Both the position numbers and the translations under genes were made by a program. Below the pieces are notes generated by a model, which searched no databases, was not told where the DNA came from, and was given only the letters and a program-made list of their open reading frames with translations. 26,350 nt of DNA from JAWXCM01 sp034408745. Its GTDB lineage: Bacteria; Acidobacteriota; Terriglobia; Bryobacterales; Bryobacteraceae. Of the stretch, positions 1-8,745 are shown piece after piece (the stretch's first letter is position 1; the number at the start of each line of letters is the position of its first letter). Where the stretch lies: contig JAWXCM010000077.1 of NCBI GenBank assembly GCA_034408745.1, positions 1 through 26,350 on the forward strand. The letters are read 5' to 3'.

Positions 1-1
1 A

Positions 2-523
2 ATTCCGGCTGCCATCTTTCGCCTCAGTTCGGTAGCAGGCGAGGGGACCGGCTATCTGCGACAGGCCCTTCGAATGATTCCGCACAACCGCTTCCCCCTG
101 ATGCCGGCGCTTCCAACAGGCTGCGTGGACCTGATCGGCGAGCACTGGGCTGGCGCAGCGTTGAACGCACTCTTTGAGCGGCATTTCCGCCCTGGCGCGA
201 TCTTCAATATCTGCGCCGGCAAACGGGGGTCGATTCCCGTCGGGCGACTGGTCGAGATGGCGTTTTCCTCCCTGGGAGCGCGACAGCCCTCAATGGTATC
301 CCTGGAACGATTCGAACGATTTTCCGAGCTTCTTCTGAGCAACGGCGCTCGCGAAGCAGATAAGGTCATGCTCCGTTCGGTCTCCCACTTTCTGCCGCAT
401 CTTGCGCTCGATCAGACCTTTCAGAATGAGGCGACCACGGCCCTTCTGGAGAAAGAGGGCATCGAGCCGGCAGACAGCGTGGAGGTCTTCGGCAGGGTGC
501 TTGCCAGCGTTGCCCGAAACTAG
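2..523 (+). CDS. SDR-family NAD(P)-binding oxidoreductase, C-terminal part (cut by left edge)
   Basis: The frame is open from base 2 to the TAG at 521-523, so the gene begins left of the window; the first ATG (74) is internal. The 173 visible residues start IPAAIFRLSSVAGEG and continue to FPLMPALPTGCVDLI and FNICAGKRGSIPVGRLVEM. This is the usual order in the C-terminal half of extended SDR proteins of the thioester-reductase/male-sterility type: the R-x-S-S strand, the substrate-domain DLI segment, then the FNICAG strand. The Rossmann glycine motif and the YxxxK site lie outside the window, so cofactor and substrate cannot be judged. Such proteins commonly serve as reductase modules or act on lipid or polyketide thioesters, but nothing here shows which. 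The remnant of an S9 peptidase begins about 17 bases after the stop on the same strand. Confidence 0.72.
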   Translation: MPAAIFRLSSVAGEGTGYLRQALRMIPHNRFPLMPALPTGCVDLIGEHWAGAALNALFERHFRPGAIFNICAGKRGSIPVGRLVEMAFSSLGARQPSMVSLERFERFSELLLSNGAREADKVMLRSVSHFLPHLALDQTFQNEATTALLEKEGIEPADSVEVFGRVLASVARN

Positions 524-540
524 CTATAGCTACGCTAGCT

Positions 541-1608
541 CAGAAGCGCAACATCACCGAAGCCGACCTCTACGCATTCCGCTGGGCAGCCGATCCGCAG
601 ATCTCGCCCGACGGCTCGCAAGTCGCCTACACCTACGTCTCGGTAAACGCGAAGAAGAACGGCTACGACACCTCGGTCTGGCTCGTGGCGACAAAGGGCA
701 AAGCAGCACCCCGCCAGCTCTACGCCTTCGACCTCGCAACAAAGAAACTCACCCAGCTCACCGATAGCAACGCGACTCTGTTCAGCCAGTTCAACCTCAC
801 CGAACCCGAGACCATCTGGTACAAGAGCTTCGACGGCAGGCGCATCCAGGCCTGGATCCAGCGCCCACCTAACTACGACGCATCGAAGAAGTACCCGCTG
901 ATCCTCAACATCCACGGCGGCCCGTACGCCGCCTACGGCTTCACCTTCGACCATGAGTTCCAGTGGATGGCCGCCAAAGGCTACATCGTCCTCTACCCCA
1001 ACCCGCGCGGCTCAACGACGTACGGACAGGACTTCGGTAACGTCATCCAGTACAGCTACCCCGGCGACGATTACAAGGACCTGATGGCGGGAGTCGACGA
1101 ACTTATCAAACGCGGCATCGTCGACCCCGCAAAGCTCGGAGTAACCGGAGGCCGTGGTGGCGGCATACTTACTAACTGGGTAGTAACTCACACAGATCGC
1201 TTTCAGGCCGCCGTCTCTCAGCGATCCATCTCGGACTGGGCCGCCTTCCGGTGCACAGCCGACTTCACCCTGTTCCAGCCGACCTGGTTCAAAGCAGCGC
1301 CATGGCAGGATGAAGCCGACTTCAAAGCCCGCTCCCCAATCCACATGGTCGAAAAGATCCGCACGCCCATCATGTTCATCGAAGGCGAGCAGGATATGCG
1401 AACCCCACCCACCGCCGGAGGCGAGGCGCTCTTCCGAGCCCTCAAGTACCTGAAGCGCCCGACAGCCATAGTGCAGTTCCCCGGTGAGTCGCATGAACTC
1501 TCCCGTTCCGGTAAACCGAGCCATCGCGTTGAGCGCCTTCAGCACATCGTCGCCTGGTTCGACAAGTACTTACTCAACCAGCCGGTCACCGCTTACGACA
1601 GCAACTAA
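541..1608 (+). pseudogene. S9 family (prolyl oligopeptidase-like) serine peptidase, decayed
   Basis: From codon 541 the frame reads QKRNITEADLYAF and ISPDGSQVAYTYVSVN, the N-terminal propeller start of bacterial S9 peptidases. It has no signal peptide and no start codon in context. At about 700 the text jumps from the first blade (APRQL) straight to the last (YAFDLATKKLTQLT), so most of the beta-propeller has been deleted in frame. The alpha/beta-hydrolase domain follows nearly complete: KYPLILNIHGGPYAAYG, YPNPRGSTTYGQDF, GEQDMRTPP with the catalytic Asp, and GESHE with the catalytic His. The nucleophile motif, normally GGSGGG, reads GGRGGG (codon CGT at 1153-1155), so the catalytic Ser is gone. 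Intact members have roughly 600-700 residues; about 355 remain. Missing start, deleted propeller and lost nucleophile together make this a pseudogene, although no stop interrupts it. Confidence 0.86.
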
Positions 1609-1734
1609 CTCATGTCGGGCCCGGCACTCAACTTCGATGTCGCTGCGCTACCCCGTTAGAAAGGCCCGCACTCCGCAAAATGCACCGCACCGACTACACA
1701 GAAAGTGGGGCGCCTGGCTCTTCCCGGCTCACTC

Positions 1735-2030
1735 CGGGCAGAATGCCCTCGACATGACCGGCCCAGGCTGGACCGGCAACAATTCGTGGTACCCGGACAT
1801 TCCAACCGTCATCGGACAGCCCTGTACACTCACGTCTGGATCCAGATCACCCAGCCGTTCCTTGCCAGCACGGTAACCACGCGGATATTATTCCGCAACG
1901 TGACACCCCAAACCGACAACTACGTCGGCCTCGACGATGTCTCCGTGGATGACGCCCAGCCCGGTGCCGTTCCCGAGCCTCGACAATGCTCCCGCTCGCC
2001 ATGCTGCGTTATCGACGCGGAATTAAACGG
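1735..2030 (+). pseudogene. PEP-CTERM exported protein, frameshifted remnant
   Basis: Three reading frames must be joined to read this piece. One frame gives NALDMTGPGWTGNNSWY (1742-1792). After a frame change near 1820-1830 the next gives WIQITQPFLASTVTTRILF and YVGLDDVSVDDAQPGAVPEP (to 1980). After another change, bases 1980-2030 give STMLPLAMLRYRRGIKR. A 'YVGLDDVSV' strand followed by VPEP-ST, a short hydrophobic stretch and an Arg-rich end is the layout of extracellular PEP-CTERM proteins sorted by exosortase. The hydrophobic segment is shorter than usual, so part of it is probably lost. No start, signal peptide or upstream domain is visible. Its 3' edge abuts the convergent DinB remnant. 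The PEP-CTERM assignment rests on motif order only. Confidence 0.6.
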
Positions 2031-2603
2031 CTGGATATCCCGCGGCGGTCTTGATCTCACGAATCTGCATGATGTGCCGCTGCGAGTGGCTCGAGATCAT
2101 CGGGAACCACTGGTAGGTGTCGAGCGCCTTCGGCCCCAGGTCATGGTCGCGAAGGCTGGCGTCGCTGGTCTTCGCAAACTCCATGAGCCGCAGTACTGGA
2201 AGCAACTGCAGGACGGGCTGACGAAGCCTCGGGCTGAGGAGAAGGGCGCGGCCACAGACGAGCAGATGCTTTGGTATGGCATCGACCGCACGAACAAACA
2301 GAAGACGGGGGAGGCCCGGGTTCCGAAGGGTCAGTTCGAGTCGATGACCAGGTCTCTGGACTCCTGGTCGAAGCTGCGGGGCACGATGCTGGCGATCGCA
2401 AGGTGCTCCACCACATCGGATATCGACCACGCATCAGCCGCCGGTCGAAAGCTCAGCTGGGCAGCACTCAGCCCCGCCACCTCCGACTTCAGCCATGCAT
2501 TGGTCATCTCCAGGTGCGCAATCAGCCGCTGCCGCTCCCCCTTGGTTATCGGCGCGCAAAGGCACGGCAGCGCTGCAATCAGAGCCAGACTAAGAATTCG
2601 CAT
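2023..2603 (-). pseudogene. DinB-family exported protein disrupted by an internal inversion
   Basis: The minus strand from 2603 encodes a signal peptide (MRILSLALIAALPCLC) and the start of a DinB_2-type four-helix protein: LIAHLEMTNAWLKSEVAGLS, FRPAADAWSISDVVEHLAIA, with the first metal-ligand-type His. The reading becomes nonsense at about 2391. The minus strand from about 2184 to 2023, in another frame, encodes the family's C-terminal end: EFAKTSDASLRDH, ALDTYQWFPMISSHSQRH, then TAA. The missing middle is present on the opposite strand (see the inverted segment). The gene is 581 bp long, not a multiple of three, so a one-base loss accompanies the rearrangement. It is the last gene of the minus-strand operon, 51 bp after the 64-residue protein. 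Intact DinB-like proteins of this kind have about 190 residues and are thought to bind a metal; substrates are mostly unknown. Confidence 0.82.
2185..2391 (+). other. Inverted internal segment of the DinB-family gene
   Basis: On the plus strand this piece reads EPQYWKQLQDGLTKP, KGAATDEQMLWYGIDRTNKQ, GEARVPKGQF and SLDSWSKLRGTML. That is a good DinB-family helix 2 to helix 3 region, and it is exactly what is missing between HLAIA and EFAKTSD on the minus strand. Turning the piece round restores ...EHLAIA-EPQYW...RGTML-EFAKTSD... The right boundary lies at an 8-bp palindrome (GCGATCGC, 2392-2399) and the left one at the near-palindrome CTCCATGAG (2179-2187). The exact breakpoints are uncertain by a few bases. 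Confidence 0.8.
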
Positions 2604-2653
2604 GCGCTGGAGACGAATCCCCGCGCATTTCGTAACGGATCCCGCAACGGGAA

Positions 2654-2848
2654 TTAGTAATTGGCGTCGAGGTAAGCCTTCAGCATCGCCGCATCTTCAG
2701 GACTTACCGCCTGATACCATTCCAGCGTCCGCGTGAAGCCGCTGTATGCAGCAACGTTGGCGTCGTGCGGGTCCATGACGTACACCTTCCCGCCCGGTTT
2801 TTCCCGCCCGACACGATACGCATCGGTGACCTGCTTTATGTCGATCAT
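2654..2848 (-). CDS. Small hypothetical protein (64 aa)
   Basis: I do not recognise this protein. It starts with ATG at 2848 and ends with TAA; it has 64 residues, no signal peptide and no membrane segment. It is mildly acidic and rich in Tyr, Asp and Ala (VMDPHDANVAAYSGFTRTLE, then SPEDAAMLKAYLDANY). It lies 27 bp after the second PepSY-type gene and 51 bp before the DinB remnant on the same strand, so it is probably co-transcribed with them. The Shine-Dalgarno signal is weak (GAG about 7 bases upstream), as for most genes of this operon. It is supported by operon position and by a frame clean to the stop rather than by homology. Confidence 0.5.
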   Translation of the reverse strand: MIDIKQVTDAYRVGREKPGGKVYVMDPHDANVAAYSGFTRTLEWYQAVSPEDAAMLKAYLDANY

Positions 2849-2875
2849 GGCGGAACTCTATCACGAATCGCACCC

Positions 2876-3436
2876 TCACGGACCAGCCGCGCGAATCATC
2901 CCCAGTACAACCAACGCGAAAGCCACGTTGCCACCCAGCAGAATCAGCCCGACTACACGATCCTGCTTCCGCTGCCACCACATCACGATCCCCGTGATCG
3001 CCAGCCCAAGAGTCGCAATCGACACCAGCCCAATCGCAACACCCCACAGCCGCAGCGGCATGTAGCTGGGCCACAAACCAGCCGCGTGATGCAACCTGTT
3101 CAGCACGCCCATAAATCGAGCCCGGGTCGTATTCACCGTCACCACGCCGTTCTCGGCGATATACGTCACCTCATGAACCACACTCGGAACCACAACCCGA
3201 AATTTCGGCAATTTCCCGCGAATATCCCCACGTAATTGCAGCTTCCCGGCAACCACAGCCGCATCCACGAGACCCGCATCGATCACCGCGGGAGTACCCA
3301 CACTCACGGACGCAGGCTTCGTGTTGAACCACTTGTTGTGCGCCATCTGAACCGCGCTCACCGCATACATCAGCAGGAACGGCAGCGCCGCCAGCCCGCA
3401 CATCAAATGCAGATTCCGAAGCACCCGATAGCTCAC
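2876..3436 (-). CDS. PepSY-associated TM-type membrane protein (second of pair)
   Basis: The likely start is the GTG at 3436-3434, which overlaps the stop of the preceding gene (GTGA). Starting there removes an unlikely N-terminal extension and gives 186 residues beginning VSYRVLRNLHLMCGLAALP. One N-terminal membrane segment (about residues 8-30) is followed by a periplasmic part of about 80 residues with a PepSY-like fold pattern (KLPKFRVVVPSVVHEVTYI). Then come NRLHHAAGLW and two C-terminal membrane segments (GVAIGLVSIATLGLAITGIV and VVGLILLGGNVAFALVVLGM). The His residues at the membrane edge resemble those of PepSY_TM proteins, some of which bind haem or act in iron reduction; function here is unproven. 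The preceding gene has the same architecture, so the two probably form a heterodimer. Confidence 0.65.
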   Translation of the reverse strand: MSYRVLRNLHLMCGLAALPFLLMYAVSAVQMAHNKWFNTKPASVSVGTPAVIDAGLVDAAVVAGKLQLRGDIRGKLPKFRVVVPSVVHEVTYIAENGVVTVNTTRARFMGVLNRLHHAAGLWPSYMPLRLWGVAIGLVSIATLGLAITGIVMWWQRKQDRVVGLILLGGNVAFALVVLGMIRAAGP

Positions 3437-4017
3437 TGAAACACCACCCAGAACGCGCCGAAGATCAAACTGCTCGCAGCCAGAGACACCCACGCCCACT
3501 TCCACCCCGGCCGCGTCGCCAGCCACAGATACGCGCCCGAGACGCAGAAGAACAACAGCGCCCAGATACCGGCTTCATTCCACGCAGCCCACACGCGCAC
3601 CAGCCCAGGACCCGGATCACCACCCAGATTAGCCGCGTGAATATCCTCAAGAAACAGCGCCGCGCTGTTACGAATCAACTCCACGCGAAGCTGCCGCGGC
3701 TCCACCACCGTGCGGTAAATGCCATTGATATTGTAGAAATCCAGCAGCAGATTGCCTTCCGAATTCTTACGCAGAAACCAGTCGGGAACAGGCCTCGACA
3801 ACTCCGGCTTCAACAGCTCATACACACGAGCCGCAACCGCTTTGTCCGACTCCCCGGCCTCGCGTTGAAACGGAATCGAGCGCACCTCGCGCGGCACCTT
3901 CGGCCGTTCCAAAGATGGCTGCACCGACGCCGCAATCCCGGCAATCCCGTAAACCAGAAACTGCGCAAACACCACCAGGCCCGCACAGATATGCAGCCGG
4001 CGAATCAGAGCCGCCAT
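3433..4017 (-). CDS. PepSY-associated TM-type membrane protein (first of pair)
   Basis: The start is taken as ATG 4017-4015, which shares one base with the stop of the DUF885 gene (TGATG); a TTG one codon earlier is possible. The 194-residue protein has an N-terminal membrane segment (LHICAGLVVFAQFLVYGIAG) and a long soluble loop with one PepSY-like region (GNLLLDFYNINGIYRTVVEP). After this come FLEDIHAANLGG and two C-terminal membrane segments (AGIWALLFFCVSGAYLWLA and WVSLAASSLIFGAFWVVF). The following gene has the same order of parts and overlaps by four bases, which points to a paired membrane complex. PepSY_TM proteins are often linked to iron or haem handling or to control of secreted peptidases. 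The DUF885 peptidase-like gene immediately upstream fits the second option, but that link is inference. Confidence 0.65.
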   Translation of the reverse strand: MAALIRRLHICAGLVVFAQFLVYGIAGIAASVQPSLERPKVPREVRSIPFQREAGESDKAVAARVYELLKPELSRPVPDWFLRKNSEGNLLLDFYNINGIYRTVVEPRQLRVELIRNSAALFLEDIHAANLGGDPGPGLVRVWAAWNEAGIWALLFFCVSGAYLWLATRPGWKWAWVSLAASSLIFGAFWVVFQ

Positions 4018-5705
4018 CAAAGGCCCATCAGTTCCCGAACATACCGCGGCGCCGGCGAACCAAACGACAGCATGCGGTCATGAAACGCCTTCTGATCCTT
4101 AATGCCGGCGTGCCTGTTCTCATAATCCTCGCGCAGTTGGTCGAGCTCCGTCGTCCCCGCATAGTAAGTCGATAACTGCGTCGAAGTAAGTTGAGCCCGA
4201 CGCCACTTACCCGCCGCCTCGCTCTTCTCCTGGAACCCCTCGTTCATCATCAGGTCCATCGCCTGCTGTTCCGTCATTTTCTGCGCGTGGATCCCCTGGT
4301 CGATCAGCGCATTGATAATCGTGCGCAGCCGCATCTTCAGCTGCTGCATCCGAACCTCAGGCCCGCCGAACCCAGCGTTGGCCATCACCTTCTCCGCATA
4401 CACCGCCCAGCCTTCCAGGAACGTGCCGCTGCCGAAGATCGCGCGTGTCAACGTCGGCGCCTGAAACCGGTTCGCATGAGCACGCTGCAGATAATGACCC
4501 GGCATCGCCTCATGCACCACTAAGTTCTTCGTCATCGAGTTGTTGTACTCGCGGAAGTAACTGTCCACCTGCGCCTGATTCCAGCCCGAAGGCGGCGGCG
4601 AGATATTAAAGAAAGTAACTCCGTTCTTCTCCAGCGGCCCCGGCGACGCGCACGACGCCACAGCGACACCCCGCTGAAACTCGGGCATCTCGACAATCCG
4701 CAGCGGGCTGTCGAACAACGAAACCAGCCCCTTCGACCGCACAAAGTCCGTCGCCGCCACCAGGTCACGCTTCGCCAGGTCGACAATGCTCGAAGCATCC
4801 GGCCGGCTCTCCGCCAGTTTGTCGAGCGTCGCCCGAATCACCTTTGCCCGCGCATCCGAGTTCGCCGCCGCACCCAGCTTCAAAGATGTTTCATACATCG
4901 CGGCCTGAGTTTGTTTCAGGTCCGCCTCACCGCGACGCCGTATCTGATCCGCCGTCAGCGCCGACCCCAGCGTGTGCTGCAACTTCGCCCGGAATAACTC
5001 AGGCCCGAGGCGAAAGTTCTTGTCAGCCCGCGGAACCAGTTCCTTCTGCAACCATTCCCGCCAGTCCTTCAGCGCCGCCACAGCCTTGTCTCTCGACGCC
5101 GAAACCGCCGCGCGGCTCTCCGGTGCCTGCGCCAGGTAACCGTCCAGCACCGTCGTCAGCAGATTGATGGTCCCGCCAATCTGCCCAATCGCCGTCTCCG
5201 CGTGAATCTTCGTCGAGGTCCGCAGGTTCGCCCGAGCCGCCGCAAGGTACGCCGGCACCGCATCCAGCCTCTGCCGGACCACCTCCAGCCGCGCCGGCAG
5301 CGGAGCAAACTCGCGCTCCAGCAGGAAGTAAATCGAGCCCCCCGGGTTATACGACATCGGGTTCCACTCGCGTTCGCGCAGCACCGTCTCAGACCAGATC
5401 GCCGACTCAATCTGGCCCTTCAATATCTGCAGATCAATGCGGCTAACCGGGTCCAGCTTCGAGGTATTCAGCCGCCGAGTCCGCTTCAGAAACTGGCGCT
5501 GCGCTGCAAGGTTGCGCTTCAGACCCTCTGCACTGACATCGGAGAGCCGGCCGTCATACCGGTGCTCACCCAGGAACGTCGCCGCTTCCGGCCGAGCTTC
5601 CAGAAACTTCGCAATATAGTCGTTGGCGAGTTTTTCAAACTTGTCCGATTCCTTCGCCATCAGAGGCACAGCAAAGGAGAAGACAGCAAATTGTCTGCGG
5701 GTCAC
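4017..5705 (-). CDS. DUF885 family protein, M3/gluzincin-like putative metallopeptidase
   Basis: This 562-residue protein has the typical DUF885 length and layout. The short N-terminus TRRQFAVFSFAVPLMA has a twin-arginine followed by a hydrophobic stretch and may be a Tat export signal. The conserved HEAMPGHYLQ motif (about residues 398-407) supplies the HExxxGH-type metal ligands. Residues 428-435 (TFLEGWAVY) carry the downstream Glu expected of the third ligand. DUF885 proteins are usually exported and predicted to cleave peptides; none of the substrate determinants is known. The start is GTG 5705, overlapping the stop of the ArsR-methyltransferase gene (GTGA). The 3' end overlaps the first PepSY gene (TGATG). 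Translational coupling across the operon is likely. I am confident of the family, less so of the export route. Confidence 0.88.
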   Translation of the reverse strand: MTRRQFAVFSFAVPLMAKESDKFEKLANDYIAKFLEARPEAATFLGEHRYDGRLSDVSAEGLKRNLAAQRQFLKRTRRLNTSKLDPVSRIDLQILKGQIESAIWSETVLREREWNPMSYNPGGSIYFLLEREFAPLPARLEVVRQRLDAVPAYLAAARANLRTSTKIHAETAIGQIGGTINLLTTVLDGYLAQAPESRAAVSASRDKAVAALKDWREWLQKELVPRADKNFRLGPELFRAKLQHTLGSALTADQIRRRGEADLKQTQAAMYETSLKLGAAANSDARAKVIRATLDKLAESRPDASSIVDLAKRDLVAATDFVRSKGLVSLFDSPLRIVEMPEFQRGVAVASCASPGPLEKNGVTFFNISPPPSGWNQAQVDSYFREYNNSMTKNLVVHEAMPGHYLQRAHANRFQAPTLTRAIFGSGTFLEGWAVYAEKVMANAGFGGPEVRMQQLKMRLRTIINALIDQGIHAQKMTEQQAMDLMMNEGFQEKSEAAGKWRRAQLTSTQLSTYYAGTTELDQLREDYENRHAGIKDQKAFHDRMLSFGSPAPRYVRELMGL

Positions 5706-6637
5706 CTGTTCAGAGTAACTGGTTTTCTTCCGATGGCAAGCAGCGTCTCAAAGTGCGGCGTCTCGTCTTCCCTGTGCACCGCCGACACCTCGACATCGCA
5801 GAATCCCGCCCGCCGCAGCAGGTCGGTCAACTCCACCTGACTGAACCCCAGCCACACATCGGCGTACATCTCCCGAGCCTCTTCAAACCGGTGCTTCAAA
5901 AGGTCCATCACCACCACACGGCCGCCCGGCCGCACAATTCGGAAAGCCTCCTCCACCGCCCGTATCGGATGCAGCGCGTGGTGCAGACTCTGGTGCAGCA
6001 GCGCCATGTCGACCTCCGCATCCGCCACCGGCAGCGACTCCAGATCCCCATGCCGGTACTCCAGATTCGCGACGCCGTTCCGCCGAGCCACCTCAGCCCC
6101 GTACTCCACCATCTTTGGCGACGAATCCACTGCAATCACCCGGGCCGCCGTCTGCGCCAGCAGCAGCGACATGGTGGCCTCACCCGCGCCCAAATCCGCG
6201 ATCTCCAGCGGCGGCAGCAGCTTCAGCAGCATCTCGGCGAGCCCCTTCCAGCTCCGCCCCGGCACATAGTCCCGGCCGAACCGCCCTGCCAGTTCGTCAA
6301 AGTACGACCGCAGCTTGTCCTTCCGCTTTTCCAGCGTCAACGCCAGCGCACGGTCGTCCTGCACCGCCTCGGCTATTTCCTGCCCGCTCGCGTCCAGTAA
6401 TTCCAGCACCACCGGCGAAGCCGCAGTCAGCTGATACAGACTCTTCTGCCCCGCCCGCCGCAGCTCGACCAAACCGACTTGCTTCAACTGCTTTAACTGC
6501 ATGGAGATACGGCTCTGCCCCATCCCCAGGATCTCTTGCAACTCGGCGACGCTCAGCTCCTCGGCCCGCAGCAGCCGCAGAATCCTCAGCCGCCCCTCGT
6601 CCCCCAGCAACCGCATCGTCTTAAGCAATCCAGCCAT
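5702..6637 (-). CDS. ArsR-family HTH regulator fused to SAM-dependent methyltransferase domain (SahR-like)
   Basis: The 311-residue protein has an N-terminal winged helix-turn-helix of the ArsR type (residues about 14-70: GRLRILRLLRAEELSVAE, GMGQSRISMQLKQLKQVG). It has no Cys-based metal site. From about 145 on it carries a class I methyltransferase fold: motif I DLGAGEATMS (148-157), the acidic Asp171 after strand 2 (AVDSSPKM), GDLESLPV, and LHQSLHHALHPIRAVEEAFR with VRPGGRVVVMD. This architecture is known from SahR, the ArsR-family regulator of the S-adenosylmethionine cycle in Proteobacteria, in which the second domain senses SAH. Here the gene is divergent from ahcY with a large palindrome between them, so a SAH-responsive repressor of ahcY and of its own operon is the best hypothesis. 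It could alternatively be an active methyltransferase. It heads the operon continuing to DUF885 and the PepSY pair. Confidence 0.85.
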   Translation of the reverse strand: MAGLLKTMRLLGDEGRLRILRLLRAEELSVAELQEILGMGQSRISMQLKQLKQVGLVELRRAGQKSLYQLTAASPVVLELLDASGQEIAEAVQDDRALALTLEKRKDKLRSYFDELAGRFGRDYVPGRSWKGLAEMLLKLLPPLEIADLGAGEATMSLLLAQTAARVIAVDSSPKMVEYGAEVARRNGVANLEYRHGDLESLPVADAEVDMALLHQSLHHALHPIRAVEEAFRIVRPGGRVVVMDLLKHRFEEAREMYADVWLGFSQVELTDLLRRAGFCDVEVSAVHREDETPHFETLLAIGRKPVTLNR

Positions 6638-6651
6638 CTGGCAATCAGTCT

Positions 6652-6675
6652 ATCAAAAAATCATGATTGCTTGAT
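6652..6675. promoter_or_regulatory. 24-bp palindrome, candidate operator of the ArsR-methyltransferase regulator
   Basis: The site reads ATCAA-N2-AATCATGATT-N2-TTGAT. It has a perfect 10-bp core (6659-6668) and matching 5-bp outer arms (6652-6656 and 6671-6675), exactly symmetric about 6663.5. It lies in the 80 bp between the regulator (start 6637) and ahcY (start 6718) and overlaps the region where an ahcY -35 element would sit. The symmetry and AT-rich composition in GC-rich DNA are seen directly; that the neighbouring regulator binds it is inference. Confidence 0.65.
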
Positions 6676-6694
6676 GGATCTTCTGTGCTATCCT
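6667..6694 (+). promoter_or_regulatory. Probable ahcY promoter
   Basis: TTGCTT (6667-6672) and TATCCT (6689-6694) are separated by 16 bases. The -10 is preceded by TGC, giving an extended -10 (TGCTATCCT). The right arm of the 24-bp palindrome covers the -35, so a bound repressor would block polymerase. A GAGG (6701-6704) 13 bases before the ahcY ATG may serve as a weak ribosome-binding site. Confidence 0.45.
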
Positions 6695-6717
6695 GATTTC
6701 GAGGTCAACGCCCACCA

Positions 6718-8139
<1,422 letters not shown>

Positions 8140-8168
8140 CCAACGCCTTTCTCCGATGGAAGTGCTCA

Positions 8169-8209
8169 GGGCCGGTTCTGCTGAAAAGCGGAATCGGCCC
8201 TTTTCTTTT
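8169..8209 (+). terminator. Rho-independent terminator of ahcY
   Basis: GGGCCGGTTC (8169-8178) pairs with GAATCGGCCC (8191-8200) over ten positions with one G-T wobble, around a 12-base loop. TTTTCTTTTA follows immediately. The tract is on the plus side only, so it stops ahcY transcription and not the converging yfbU, whose stop codon lies inside the T-tract. Confidence 0.88.
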
Positions 8210-8744
8210 AGTCGCGGCCAATAATCTCTTTGATCTGACTCGCTGAGAAGCGCCACCCAAACGGATCCTTCGACGCCAGTCGCTCCATCATCGGTTGGTA
8301 GCGTTCCAGCATAGGTGGATATTGGTAAATCGTGCTCGGAGTGTGGCTGTCGATATCGCCCGTCAGCACATCCTCCCAGCGCTCCAGCTTCTCGAAATGC
8401 CGTGCCAGTGCCAGCCGCCCGCTTTCACTGTGCCCGTCGAAACCGCGGAATCGAACGTCCTTTTCCGTCAGACCTTGCTTGTCTTCAAGCGCAAGAAAAC
8501 TGCCCAACAGCATTTTGTACATGTCGAGCACCTCGCACACGTACTTTCCCTCTATCACGTCGATCTCGTCCGACAGTTCCCCGAACAACTCGCCGTACCG
8601 TATCGTAATTCCCTCGGCAACAATTTCGCGGTGCTCCGCGTAATGCTCCGCTTCGTCCGGATACAAAGCCTCCAGAATCCGATACTGGTTGACGAGTTGC
8701 AGGCGTTCCGCCGGAGTCAGAGTTGTAGTTTCCGGATTGTCCAT
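8208..8744 (-). CDS. YfbU family protein
   Basis: The 178-residue protein begins LTPAERLQLVNQYRILEALY after eight residues and has the YfbU signature FRGFDGHSESG (about 103-113) in place of FLGFDAATE. It continues with an ERYQPMMERL helix and the SASQIKEII end. YfbU proteins are small soluble proteins of unknown molecular role; in E. coli the protein has been connected to cell death phenotypes. The ATG at 8744 lies one base past the leuS stop, so this gene is almost certainly translated from the leuS transcript. No signal peptide or membrane segment is present. Confidence 0.82.
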   Translation of the reverse strand: MDNPETTTLTPAERLQLVNQYRILEALYPDEAEHYAEHREIVAEGITIRYGELFGELSDEIDVIEGKYVCEVLDMYKMLLGSFLALEDKQGLTEKDVRFRGFDGHSESGRLALARHFEKLERWEDVLTGDIDSHTPSTIYQYPPMLERYQPMMERLASKDPFGWRFSASQIKEIIGRD

Positions 8745-8745
8745 G

